This document shows, piece after piece, positions 45,509 through 54,625 of a stretch of 64,000 bases of DNA. A program made the translations under genes and the position numbers. The number at the start of each line of letters is the position of its first letter. Within the stretch, counting starts at the first letter, position 1. The notes under the pieces were generated by a model. The model had not been told where the DNA came from. It was given only the letters and a program-made list of their open reading frames with translations, and ran no database searches. The DNA is taken from contig NZ_FMDF01000034.1 of NCBI RefSeq assembly GCF_900091955.1, positions 20,954 to 84,953 of the forward strand, written 5' to 3'. This stretch comes from Streptomyces sp. Ncost-T10-10d (lineage in GTDB: Bacteria > Actinomycetota > Actinomycetes > Streptomycetales > Streptomycetaceae).

Positions 45509-47743
45509 ATGACAGGACCCCTGGTCCCTTTCCGCGAAGTCGTTCTCAAGGTTCACAGCAGGTGCGATCTTGCCTGTGACCATTGCTATGTCTATGAACA
45601 TGCAGATCAGAGCTGGCGAACCCGTCCGAAAACAATCTCTGATGATGTCATCTTCCGGACTGCTCAACGCTTGGCCGAGCATGCCAAGACACATGCACTG
45701 CCCTCCGTGTCAGTGATCCTGCACGGAGGGGAGCCTCTGCTGGCGGGCCCCGCCCGATTGCGGCGCGTCTGCGAAGAGCTCACCTCCGCCTTCGAAGGCA
45801 TCGCGGAGCTCGACCTCCGTATCCATACCAACGGACTCCAGCTCAGCCCGCGCTATCTCGACCTCTTCGACGAGTTCGGTGTCAAGGTCGGCATCTCCCT
45901 GGACGGCGACCGGGCCGCCAACGACCGGCACCGCCGCTATGCCGACGGACGCAGCAGCCACCCCCTGGTCCTCAAGGCCGTCGAGCTGCTCCAGCAGGAG
46001 CGCTACCGCCATCTCAACCTCGGGCTCCTGTGCACCGTCGACATCGAGAACGACCCGCGCGCGGTCCTCGACGCTCTCACCGAGCTCGCCCCGCCGCTCA
46101 TCGACTTCCTGCTTCCGCATGCCACCTGGGACGAGCCGCCGCCCCGCCCGGACGGCTCATCCACCGCCTACGCCGACTGGCTTCTCGCGGTCTTCGACCG
46201 CTGGCAGGAGCAGGGGCGTCCGGTGCCGGTACGGCTCTTCTCCTCGGTGCTGTCCACGCTGAGCGGCGGCCCCAGCCTCACCGAGTCCCTGGGGCTCGCC
46301 CCCACCGACCTCGTCGTCGTCGAGACCGACGGCCAGCTGGAGCAGGTGGACTCGCTCAAGAGCGCCTACGAAGGCGCGGCGGCCACCGGATTCGATGTCT
46401 TCACCCACACCTTCGACGAGGTCGCGGCCCATCCCGGGGTGCGGGCCCGCCAGCTCGGACTGGCCGGCGTCAGTGAGACCTGCCGCCGATGCCCGGTCGT
46501 ACGTTCGTGCGGAGGTGGCCTCTACACCCACCGGTACCGCTCCACGGGGCCGTCCGGCGCATTCGACAACCCGTCCGTGTACTGCGCCGATCTGGAGGCC
46601 CTGGTGCGCGGCATCGAGGCGCGGAGCGCAGCGGCCCTTGTCGTACCCGCGGTGGCCGAGCCCGTAGAGCTGGTCGCCGCCCAGCAGGACCTCACCCGCA
46701 CCCTGCTCGCCCGGCTGAACGCCGACATCGGACGGAGGGGCGACGAGCGGTGGGAGGCCGCCTGGGAGCTGACCGCCACCATCGAGGCGTCCGAGGAGGG
46801 GGCCCGCGGTCTGGACGAGGTGCTGGCCCATCCCTACACCCGCAGCTGGCTGCTCCGGGCGCTGGAGATGGTCCACGAGCGGCCCGGGGCCGTGCAGGTG
46901 GCGCATCGGATGCCGGCGTATCTCGCGACCGCCGCCGTACGGGGAGGCCTCGATCTGCCCGTACGGGTGACCTTCTCGGGCGGCAGGATCTACCTGCCCG
47001 GTCTCGGCGAGTTGCGGATCGCGGATGCGGGGGAGCGCGGCACGGCACTGGTGCGGGCGACCGAGGACGGCTTCCTGGTCCGGCAGGAAAGGAGCGGCGC
47101 GGCCGAACTGCGGGTTGTACGACCGGAGGCGGCCGGTCCCGGCTGGCGGCCGTTGCGCCGGTTCGCGACGCCCGGTTCGACGCCCGGCCTCGTGCTCGAC
47201 GACCTCGACCCGTACCGCACATGCTTCTCCGTGCCCGCCGCGGACGCCCTCGACGACCGGGCTGTCGCCGGCCTGGAGGCCAGGGTCGGCGAGGCGTGGA
47301 CGTGGATCGAGGAGAAGGCGCCCGGGCGCACCGGGGAGATGGCGGGCCGCCTCACCACCCTCACACCGCTGACCCGTCTGGCCCCGGCGGAGCCCGCCGT
47401 CGGGCGGCACGGATACGGCGCTCTGGGGATCTCCCCGGACGGCAGCGCGCAGGAGTTGGCGTTCGCGCTGCTGCGGGGCTTCCGGCGGGCCGAATTGCGG
47501 GCGCTTCGCGATGTCACGGATCTTTACGCGGCAGACGGCTCCTGGGAACATCGGATGCCCTGGCAGGAAGAACCAGTTCCGTTTTCCCGGTTGCTGGCTG
47601 ACACCTATGAGCGGATGGCGTTGGGGGCTTTCGAGCCGAGCTATCTGGAGGGCGTACCGCAGGCCCTCGATACGCTGGAAGGTGCCGCCGAGTTGACCAT
47701 CAGTGGAAAGCGGCTGCTGGACCGGATGCGAAAAGAGATCTGA
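45509..47743 (+). CDS. fxsB: FxSxx-COOH radical SAM/SPASM maturase with degenerate hydroxylase-like extension
   Basis: 744 aa. Radical SAM motif CDLACDHC with Cys 19, 23 and 26; HGGEPLL and HTNGLQLSP follow, as in rSAM peptide maturases. A SPASM region with CRRCPVVRSCGGG lies near residues 325-337. The C-terminal third resembles the metal-binding HExxH extension of FxsB proteins, but where a HEFQH-type motif is expected the sequence reads RGFRR (about residues 656-660) before AELRALRDVTDLY, so metal ligands are lost. This matches the known 'inactivated beta-hydroxylase extension' form. Catalyses the cyclophane in FxsA (family knowledge). Start ATG 45509; no ideal Shine-Dalgarno. Confidence 0.9.
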   Translation: MTGPLVPFREVVLKVHSRCDLACDHCYVYEHADQSWRTRPKTISDDVIFRTAQRLAEHAKTHALPSVSVILHGGEPLLAGPARLRRVCEELTSAFEGIAELDLRIHTNGLQLSPRYLDLFDEFGVKVGISLDGDRAANDRHRRYADGRSSHPLVLKAVELLQQERYRHLNLGLLCTVDIENDPRAVLDALTELAPPLIDFLLPHATWDEPPPRPDGSSTAYADWLLAVFDRWQEQGRPVPVRLFSSVLSTLSGGPSLTESLGLAPTDLVVVETDGQLEQVDSLKSAYEGAAATGFDVFTHTFDEVAAHPGVRARQLGLAGVSETCRRCPVVRSCGGGLYTHRYRSTGPSGAFDNPSVYCADLEALVRGIEARSAAALVVPAVAEPVELVAAQQDLTRTLLARLNADIGRRGDERWEAAWELTATIEASEEGARGLDEVLAHPYTRSWLLRALEMVHERPGAVQVAHRMPAYLATAAVRGGLDLPVRVTFSGGRIYLPGLGELRIADAGERGTALVRATEDGFLVRQERSGAAELRVVRPEAAGPGWRPLRRFATPGSTPGLVLDDLDPYRTCFSVPAADALDDRAVAGLEARVGEAWTWIEEKAPGRTGEMAGRLTTLTPLTRLAPAEPAVGRHGYGALGISPDGSAQELAFALLRGFRRAELRALRDVTDLYAADGSWEHRMPWQEEPVPFSRLLADTYERMALGAFEPSYLEGVPQALDTLEGAAELTISGKRLLDRMRKEI

Positions 47744-47978
47744 GGGATCGCATTCCGGTTTAGCCGGGGCCGTCGGTACGCACAGGACAACTGGGAGGAA
47801 CGGACGCAGACCGAATTCGATCAAGGAATGATCGACTGAACCCGGGAACGTATGACTGAAAACCGGCGTTGAATGACCGAACGCCATGGGGGTGGAGCAA
47901 CGTCCGCTCCGGAATGATGAATTCGCTCGCATTCACTTCAATCCTCGGGTGCGGGTGCTCACACAGGACGGGGGTCGT

Positions 47979-49310
47979 GTGCACGCAACAACGCAGCAGC
48001 GAGCGGCGGACCATCGGCCGTACTTCTTCTTGAGTTATGCACATACACCGGGGTACGGCGGTGGAACGGACCCCGACATGTGGGTCGAGCGGCTCTTCCA
48101 GGATCTCTGCGGCCATGTGATGGCCATGACCGATCTGCCCGCGGGCGCGCCCGCCGGGTTCATCGACCGCGAGATACGCTCCGGCGAGGGCTGGTCGGAG
48201 CGGCTCGGCGAGGTGCTCGCCACCTGCCGGGTGTTCGTTCCGCTGTTCTCGCCGCGCTACTTCGCCAGCGAGATGTGCGGCAAGGAGTGGTACGCCTTCG
48301 CCCAGCGCGCCATTCACTACCGGGCCCGCTCCAACCAGCCGGCCGAGGCGATCGTCCCGGCGCTCTGGGTGCCGGTACCGCCGAGTCAACTCCCGGGCCC
48401 CGCCGAGAGATTACAGTTCAACCACCGCGACTTCGGGGACCGTTACGTCAGCGACGGACTCTACGGACTGATCAAACTCAAGCTCTTCACCGAGGAGTAC
48501 GAGCGCGCGGTGTACGAACTCGCCAAGCGCATCGTCAACGTCGCGGACACCATACGGATCGGCACCGGCCGCCCCGTCGACTACCGGCTGGCCCCCAGCG
48601 CCTTCGGCCCGCCGAACAGCGGAGTCGGCGGTCCCCGCCCCATGCAGGTGACCATCGCCGCTCCCACCCGGCACGACCTGCCCGAGGGACGCAACGCCGA
48701 TTACTACGGCGACAACCCGCAGGACTGGAACCCCTACCACCCGGCCGCCGCCCGTCCTCTGGCCTATGTGGCCGAGGACCTGGTGCGCTCTCTCAACTAC
48801 CAGGCCACCATCTCCTCCTTCGACGAGGAGTCCGGGCACCCGGAGGGCAAACAGCCGCCCAGCAGACCGGAGATCCTGCTCGTCGACCGGTGGGCCCTGC
48901 AGGACGAGGACCGTCGCCGACGGCTGGCCGCCTTCGACGCCGAGAACCGCCCCTGGGTGACGATGGTCGTGCCGTGGAACCGCGAGGACCATGAGAGCAG
49001 GGCGGCCGAGGCCGAACTGACCGAGAAGCTCGAACAGACCATGCCGACCAAGATGCGCCAGGGGCGGGCCTACTGCCGCGCCGCCGCCAAGGGTGTACCC
49101 AGCATGGAGGCCTTCGGGCAGATCCTGCCGCAGGTGGTCGAGGTGGCGGCCCAGCAGTACCTGAGGCATGCGGCGGTCTACCCACCCGCCACCGGCGGTG
49201 GGCACACCGAACGGACACGGTTGATGGGGCCGATGGCACAGACGTACTACACCCCCGAGACACACGACCCTGCGACGGATGCGGAGGACACGGATGACGG
49301 CCAGTCGTGA
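47979..49310 (+). CDS. fxsC: TIR-like protein FxsC
   Basis: 443 aa from GTG 47979, chosen for AGGACGGGGG just upstream; an ATG at 47886 would add 31 residues. The TIR-like domain starts with RPYFFLSYAHTPG (residues 13-25) and keeps SPRYFASEMCGKEW (91-104), in which Glu103 aligns with the catalytic Glu of TIR NADases. The middle is polar and linker-like. A second alpha/beta region (EILLVDRWALQDEDRRRRL) follows. No membrane helix. The gene overlaps the next by 17 nt. Named FxsC by its constant association with the FxSxx locus; whether it hydrolyses NAD is unknown. Confidence 0.88.
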   Translation: MHATTQQRAADHRPYFFLSYAHTPGYGGGTDPDMWVERLFQDLCGHVMAMTDLPAGAPAGFIDREIRSGEGWSERLGEVLATCRVFVPLFSPRYFASEMCGKEWYAFAQRAIHYRARSNQPAEAIVPALWVPVPPSQLPGPAERLQFNHRDFGDRYVSDGLYGLIKLKLFTEEYERAVYELAKRIVNVADTIRIGTGRPVDYRLAPSAFGPPNSGVGGPRPMQVTIAAPTRHDLPEGRNADYYGDNPQDWNPYHPAAARPLAYVAEDLVRSLNYQATISSFDEESGHPEGKQPPSRPEILLVDRWALQDEDRRRRLAAFDAENRPWVTMVVPWNREDHESRAAEAELTEKLEQTMPTKMRQGRAYCRAAAKGVPSMEAFGQILPQVVEVAAQQYLRHAAVYPPATGGGHTERTRLMGPMAQTYYTPETHDPATDAEDTDDGQS

Positions 49311-52300
49311 CGGGCGCATCGTCACTTTCTACTCGTACAAGGGCGGCACCGGGCGCACCATGGCTCTGGCCAACACCGCCTGGATACTCGCCGCCAACGG
49401 AAAACGGGTACTGGCTGTCGACTGGGACCTGGAGGCACCGGGGCTCCACCGGTTCTTCCACCCGTTCCTCGACCCGTCGACACTCGGTGCCACCACCGGC
49501 GTCATCGATCTGATCACCGAGTACGCGTGGGCCGCGACCAGCCCCGTCCAGCGCGCCGACGACTGGCACCGCGACTACGCCCGTATCCAGCCGCACGCCG
49601 TATCCCTCACACCCGAGGCGCTCGGCTGGGAGTTCCCGCACGGCGGCACCCTCGACTTCGTCTCCGCCGGGCGGCAGAACCGCGAATACTCCGCGACCGT
49701 CTCCACCTTCGACTGGGACAACTTCTACGACCGGCTCGGCGGCGGCCACTTCTTCGACGCCCTGCGCGACGACATGAAGGCCAACTACGACTACGTCCTC
49801 ATCGACAGCCGGACCGGCCTGAGCGACATCGCCGACATCTGCACCGTCCACCTGCCCGACGTCCTCGTCGACTGCTTCACCCTCAGCGACCAGTCCATAG
49901 ACGGCGCCGCCTCCGTCGCCCGGCAGATCTCCGAGCGCTACACCGGCCGCCCCATCTCCATCTTCCCCGTCCCGATGCGCATCGACGAGGGCGAGAAGGA
50001 GAAGGCCGATGCCGGACGGGCGCTGGCCCGGCTGAAGTTCGACCGGCTGCCGCGCGATCTGTCCGGGGACGAACTCACCGCCTACTGGGGCGCGGTGGAG
50101 ATTCCGTACCGCCCCTACTACGCCTATGAGGAGACCCTCGCGACCTTCGGCGACGAGGCCGGTCTCACCAACTCACTGCTCTCCGCCTTCGAACGGCTCA
50201 CCTCCGTCATCACCGACCAGCAGATCACCTCGATGCCGCCGGTCGGCGAAGAGGTACGGCTGCGCATCCGTGACGCGTTCACCCGGCGCAGGCCCGCGCT
50301 GCCCGCCGATCTCTTCCTCAGCTATGTGGCGGAGAACCGGATGTGGGCCGACTGGATCGAATCCGTGCTCACCCGGGCCGGGTTCCGCGTCGTACCGCGC
50401 GATGTGTCCGCCGAGCGGGAGACCCCGGAACCGGCGACCGCCGCCGAGCAGAACGCGGCCCGTACCGTGGTGCTGCTCTCCAGCGCCTACCTCAAGTCGC
50501 AGCGTGCGGTGAACCTCTGGGAACGTGCCGTGGCGGAGGACCCCGGCGGTGGCCGACGCCATCTGCTGCCGCTCAGGGTCGGTGACGTACGGCTGTCCGC
50601 GCCCTACATCGACCGCAACCCGGTCGATCTCTTCAGGCTCGACGAGGTGCATGCCACCGCCGCCCTGTTGCGCGCCCTGGACCGGCCCGTACAACTGACC
50701 GACAGCGTGTCGCCCGGACCCCGCTTCCCCGGTACCGTCCCCAGGATCTGGAACGCGCCGCCGCGCAACCCGGGCTTCACCGGCCGCTCCATGGTCCTGG
50801 AGCGGATGCGCGACCAGCTCGGCGGCGGCATGGCCGTCGTACTGCCGCAGCCGCAGACCCTGTACGGACTCGGCGGCGTCGGCAAGACCCAGGTCGCCCT
50901 GGAGTACGTGCACCGCTTCATGGCCGACTACGACCTGGTGTGGTGGATATCGTCCGAGCAGACCGACGACGTGGTGGCCGGGCTCGCCGAGCTCGCCGTC
51001 CGGCTCGGTGCCCAGGGCGGCGACGACATGGCGGCCGCCTCCCAGGAAGCCGTGGACCTGCTGCGGCGCGGCGTTCCCTCGGACCGCTGGCTGCTGGTCT
51101 TCGACAACGCCGACGACCCCGAACGGCTCAGGCGCTACTTCCCGCAGGGCGGCTCCGGACACATCCTGGTCACCTCCCGGAACCAGGCCTGGTCGCAGCA
51201 CGGCGACGCACTGCCCGTCGACGTCTTCCTGCGCGAGGAGTCCATCGAACACCTTCAGCGCCGGGCCCCGGGGCTGAGCGACGAGGACGCCGCCCAGGTG
51301 GCCACCGCAGTCGGTGACCTGCCGCTCGCCGTCGAACAGGCGGCGGCCTGGATCGCGGAGACCGCCACCCCGATCGACACCTATCTGGAACAGCTGGCGC
51401 AGCAGGCCCCCGAGGTCCTGGCGCTCAACCAGCCGGCCGGCTACCCGCAGCCCGTCGCAGCGACCTGGAACATCTCCATCGAACGGCTCAAGGAGCGCTC
51501 GCCCGCCGCGGTGCGGCTGCTCCAGCTCTGTGCCTTCTTCGCCCCCGAGCCGATCTCGGGGAACCTCCTGTACAGCAAGGAGATGATCGAGGCGCTGAAG
51601 CCGTACGACGCCTCGCTCCAGGAGAAGCTCGTGCTGGGCCGGGTCATCCGGGAGATCGGCCGGTTCGCCCTCGCCAAGGTCGACCAGGTCTCCAACTCCA
51701 TCCAGGTGCACCGTCTCGTCCAGGCCGTCATCCGGGCGCAGCTCAGCGAGGAGGAGCAGCGCGACGCCCGGCATGCCGTCCACCGCATTCTGGCGGGTGC
51801 CCGGCCGGACGAGGACGAGCCGATCGACAACCCCGCGACCTGGCCGCAGTTCGCCACCCTCTGGCCGCACCTCGTCCCGTCCGACGCCCGCAACTGCAAG
51901 GAGCCCGAGGCCCGCAGGCTGTTGATCGACCGGGTTCGTTATCTCTGGAAGCGAGGTGACTTCAGGACCGCCGCCGCCCTCGGCGAGGAGCTGCGCGCCA
52001 TCTGGAGGGAGACGCTGGGGGAGCGGGACATCCAGTACCTCTACCTCTGCTTCCACCTCGCCAACATCTACCGCGCGCGCGGCCGTTATGTGGAGGCGAG
52101 GGAGCTCGACGAGATCACGCTGGCGACCCAGCGGGAGGTCCTGGGACCGGAGCATCCGCACACGTACATGACCACCAGCAGTCTGGCGACGGACCTCGGC
52201 ACGCTCGGCGAGTACACGATGGCGATCGAGCTGGCGACCGAGGCCACCGACGGGTTCAACCAGATCTTCCACGATTCGCATCCGAGGACCCTGGCCGCGG

Positions 52301-53229
52301 CCAACAACCTGGCGTTCACCCTGCGGTCCATCGGGCAGTACGCCAGGGCCAGGGAGATCGACCAGGATGTCTTCGACCGACGGGTCGAGGTCCTCGGTGC
52401 GGAACACCCGTACAGCCTCTCCTCGGCCATGAACCTGGCCCGTGACCTGCGTGACGTCGGGCGGTACGAGGACGCGGTCGGCATCCTCAGCCGCACGTAC
52501 GACAGCTACAAGGCCACGCTCGGCCGGTCCTTCCCCGGCACGCTGAGCGCGGCGAAGAGCCTGGCGGTGTCGCTGCGCCGGGCAGGCAGGCTGGAGGACG
52601 CCCGCAGGCTCTCGGTGGCCACCCGTGCCCGGTACCGGGCCAAGTACACCGCCGCCAACCCGGAGTCGCTGGCCTGTGACCTCAATCTGGCGGCCGACCT
52701 GTTCGCGGCGGGCGAGGCGTCCGAGGCCAGGGACACTGCGCAGGAGGTCGTCGACCAGTACATGAAGGTGCCGGGGGAGAAGCACCCGTACACCCTGGCC
52801 GCCCTGAACAACCTCGGCGTCTACCTGCTGGGGGCCGGCGCGGTGGAGGAGTCGGAGCAGGTGCTGACCCGAGTGGTCGCGTCGATGCGGGAGGTGTACG
52901 GGCAGGAGCACCCCAACACCCTCTTCTGCGTCATGAACCTGGCCAACGCGACGGCTGAACGCGGCGATCTCGAAATCGTGCTGGCGACCGAACGGAAGGT
53001 GGCGGGACAGCTCAGGAACGTCCTCGGGGCGCACCACCCGGAGACCCTGGCCATGATGTCGAACATGGCGGTCACGTTCGATGCGATGGGGCGCAAGGAC
53101 GAGGCGCTGCGGCTGAGGGCGGAGACGGTCGACGAGCTGTCGCGGCAGCTCGGCGACGACCATCCGATGACCCGGATCGCCCGGGACGAGCGCCGGTTCG
53201 AGCGAGAACTGGAGCCGATGCAGGTCTGA
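49294..53229 (+). CDS. FxSxx-COOH system ParA-like/TIR-like/NB-ARC/TPR protein
   Basis: 1,311 aa. Residues 1-290 form a ParA/MinD-like ATPase with FYSYKGGTGRTMALAN (Walker A 15-22) and DWDLEAPGLH. A second TIR-like domain lies near 335-470 (ADLFLSYVAENRMWADWIES). An NB-ARC STAND module follows, with P-loop GLGGVGKTQ (~525-533), RWLLVFDNADD and HILVTSRN. From ~880 to the end are tetratricopeptide-type repeats (for example EVLGPEHPHTYMTTSSLATD). ATG 49294 has GGAGGA 7 nt upstream and overlaps fxsC. STAND proteins oligomerise on ligand binding, so this may sense the modified peptide (inference). Confidence 0.9.
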   Translation: MTASRDGRIVTFYSYKGGTGRTMALANTAWILAANGKRVLAVDWDLEAPGLHRFFHPFLDPSTLGATTGVIDLITEYAWAATSPVQRADDWHRDYARIQPHAVSLTPEALGWEFPHGGTLDFVSAGRQNREYSATVSTFDWDNFYDRLGGGHFFDALRDDMKANYDYVLIDSRTGLSDIADICTVHLPDVLVDCFTLSDQSIDGAASVARQISERYTGRPISIFPVPMRIDEGEKEKADAGRALARLKFDRLPRDLSGDELTAYWGAVEIPYRPYYAYEETLATFGDEAGLTNSLLSAFERLTSVITDQQITSMPPVGEEVRLRIRDAFTRRRPALPADLFLSYVAENRMWADWIESVLTRAGFRVVPRDVSAERETPEPATAAEQNAARTVVLLSSAYLKSQRAVNLWERAVAEDPGGGRRHLLPLRVGDVRLSAPYIDRNPVDLFRLDEVHATAALLRALDRPVQLTDSVSPGPRFPGTVPRIWNAPPRNPGFTGRSMVLERMRDQLGGGMAVVLPQPQTLYGLGGVGKTQVALEYVHRFMADYDLVWWISSEQTDDVVAGLAELAVRLGAQGGDDMAAASQEAVDLLRRGVPSDRWLLVFDNADDPERLRRYFPQGGSGHILVTSRNQAWSQHGDALPVDVFLREESIEHLQRRAPGLSDEDAAQVATAVGDLPLAVEQAAAWIAETATPIDTYLEQLAQQAPEVLALNQPAGYPQPVAATWNISIERLKERSPAAVRLLQLCAFFAPEPISGNLLYSKEMIEALKPYDASLQEKLVLGRVIREIGRFALAKVDQVSNSIQVHRLVQAVIRAQLSEEEQRDARHAVHRILAGARPDEDEPIDNPATWPQFATLWPHLVPSDARNCKEPEARRLLIDRVRYLWKRGDFRTAAALGEELRAIWRETLGERDIQYLYLCFHLANIYRARGRYVEARELDEITLATQREVLGPEHPHTYMTTSSLATDLGTLGEYTMAIELATEATDGFNQIFHDSHPRTLAAANNLAFTLRSIGQYARAREIDQDVFDRRVEVLGAEHPYSLSSAMNLARDLRDVGRYEDAVGILSRTYDSYKATLGRSFPGTLSAAKSLAVSLRRAGRLEDARRLSVATRARYRAKYTAANPESLACDLNLAADLFAAGEASEARDTAQEVVDQYMKVPGEKHPYTLAALNNLGVYLLGAGAVEESEQVLTRVVASMREVYGQEHPNTLFCVMNLANATAERGDLEIVLATERKVAGQLRNVLGAHHPETLAMMSNMAVTFDAMGRKDEALRLRAETVDELSRQLGDDHPMTRIARDERRFERELEPMQV

Positions 53230-53234
53230 GCCGC

Positions 53235-53264
53235 GGGAGCGTCCGGCCGCCACCGGACGCTCCC
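53235..53264. terminator. Terminator after the FxSxx locus
   Basis: Perfect 12-bp arms (GGGAGCGTCCGG / CCGGACGCTCCC) with a 6-nt loop between converging genes. Confidence 0.85.
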
Positions 53265-53305
53265 TGCCTCTCCCTGTTTCTTCCTGTCCCTCCGGGGTCC
53301 GTTCC

Positions 53306-54181
53306 TCAGCAGGCAGCCGGTTCCAGCAGCCAGTTGAGGATCGTGGGCAGGACGTGCAGCGCGTCGAAGTGCGCGGCCGCCGGTTCCACCACGACGGTGG
53401 AGTTCGGGATGCGCTCGGCCAGCCAGCGGGAGTGGCCCACCGGTGAGAACACATCCTTCTCGCCGTGCCACAGCATCACCGGACCTGTGATGTCCGCAGG
53501 GTCGAACCCCCAGGGGCGGCTGAACGCGATCGCGTCGTCGATCCAGCCCCATGCCGAAGTGCGCAGCCCCTCACGGTAGTTGCGCAGCAGCATGGTGCGG
53601 ACCCCGGCGTCGTTGACCACCATGCGGTCGGAGTCGGTCAGCTCCCGGCGCAGATCGTCGATGAGCCTGACCGGGTTCTTCCTGATCACCGCGGACCGCG
53701 AGATGAACGACTCCGCGAGCCCATCCGGATCGGCCGCCGCGGTCGAGTACGCCAGCACATTGGAGGCGGCCATCCCGTCGAACCAGTCCAGGCCGTCGGC
53801 GCCCCAGGGGGCCAGCCCGACCAGTGCGGCGGTACGGGTGACCCGCTCGGGCATCAGCGCGGCGCAGGCCAGGGCGTGCGGCGCGCCACCGGATCGGCCC
53901 ACCACGGCGAACCGCTCAAGACCGAGGTGGTCCGCGATGGCCCGTACGTCCTGAACGACATCGGCGACACAGCGGCCCGGCAGCCGGTCGGAGTCGCCGT
54001 AGCCCGGCCGGTCGTAGGTGATCAGCTGTGTCTTGCGCTGGTACAGCACCATGCCGCGCGGAGCCGGACCGAGCCTGCTGCCGGGCATTCCGTGGAGCAG
54101 GAAGACCGGTCTGCCGTGGGGGTCGCCCAGATCCTCCACCACCAGCTGCCGCCCGTCCGTTGCGCGCACCCGACTACGCAC
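53306..54181 (-). CDS. Alpha/beta hydrolase
   Basis: A 291-aa alpha/beta-hydrolase-fold enzyme. HGMPGSRLG gives the oxyanion loop, the nucleophile is the Ser in VVGRSGGAPHA, the acid is in LWHGEKDVFSP and the histidine in AAAHFDALH. No signal peptide. GTG 54181 is chosen because GGAGGAGG ends 6 nt upstream; ATG 54199 lies within that site. The nucleophile elbow is G-R-S-G-G instead of the usual GxSxG with a small residue, which is acceptable. Substrate unknown. A palindrome 60 nt upstream recurs upstream of the lipase at 63113. Confidence 0.87.
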   Translation of the reverse strand: MRSRVRATDGRQLVVEDLGDPHGRPVFLLHGMPGSRLGPAPRGMVLYQRKTQLITYDRPGYGDSDRLPGRCVADVVQDVRAIADHLGLERFAVVGRSGGAPHALACAALMPERVTRTAALVGLAPWGADGLDWFDGMAASNVLAYSTAAADPDGLAESFISRSAVIRKNPVRLIDDLRRELTDSDRMVVNDAGVRTMLLRNYREGLRTSAWGWIDDAIAFSRPWGFDPADITGPVMLWHGEKDVFSPVGHSRWLAERIPNSTVVVEPAAAHFDALHVLPTILNWLLEPAAC

Positions 54182-54240
54182 TCCGCGCCTCCTCCGCATG
54201 GTGCGGGCACCGCGTGCCCGACTTTTCCCGCACGATTCGA

Positions 54241-54254
54241 TGATGGCTCATCAG
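54241..54254. promoter_or_regulatory. TGATG-GCT-CATCA palindrome, copy 1
   Basis: TGATGGCTCATCAG, 60 nt upstream of the alpha/beta-hydrolase start. The same 14 bp occur at 62953-62966, upstream of a lipase. Confidence 0.45.
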
Positions 54255-54418
54255 AGCACTTACCGGGATGGTGTGTTGGGAAACCGTGGGGGCGTTCGGG
54301 GGCGCGTAATCGTGCGGCGTCTTCGGGCAGTTCTCGATCCGGCGTGCCGGGGCTCGCCCGGATCACCTCACGTGATGCGGGCGAGCTCGTCGATTCCGAT
54401 CAGGAAGCCTCGTCGGCG

Positions 54419-54625
54419 CTACCCCCGCGCGAGCGTCACGAACGCCGCCCACTCGCCCCGGCCGACCCGCAGCATCGGTCGGCCGCCCGCGACCTTCGAG
54501 TCCCGTACATAGACCGCACCGGGGCCGGCAGCCACCTCCACGCAGTCGCCGCCGCCCGATCCGCTGTAGCTGCTCTTGAACCAGCGCAGCTCGTCAACGT
54601 TCTCGGTTACCTGCTCCACGCTCAT
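54419..54625 (-). CDS. DUF397 protein
   Basis: 68 aa, with the DUF397 pattern RWFKSSYSGSGGGDCVEVA, VYVRDSK and an end block EWAAFVTLARG. In Streptomyces, DUF397 proteins partner with XRE/DUF5753 regulators of the WhiJ/BldB-associated type and are thought to modulate them. The start overlaps the upstream regulator's stop (ATGA). The protein is cytoplasmic, and its direct function is not known. Confidence 0.92.
   Translation of the reverse strand: MSVEQVTENVDELRWFKSSYSGSGGGDCVEVAAGPGAVYVRDSKVAGGRPMLRVGRGEWAAFVTLARG

Noticed and set aside
50173..53454. 1,093-codon open frame opposite the FxSxx TPR protein
   Set aside because: Antisense shadow without motifs; the plus strand has P-loops, NB-ARC and TPRs.
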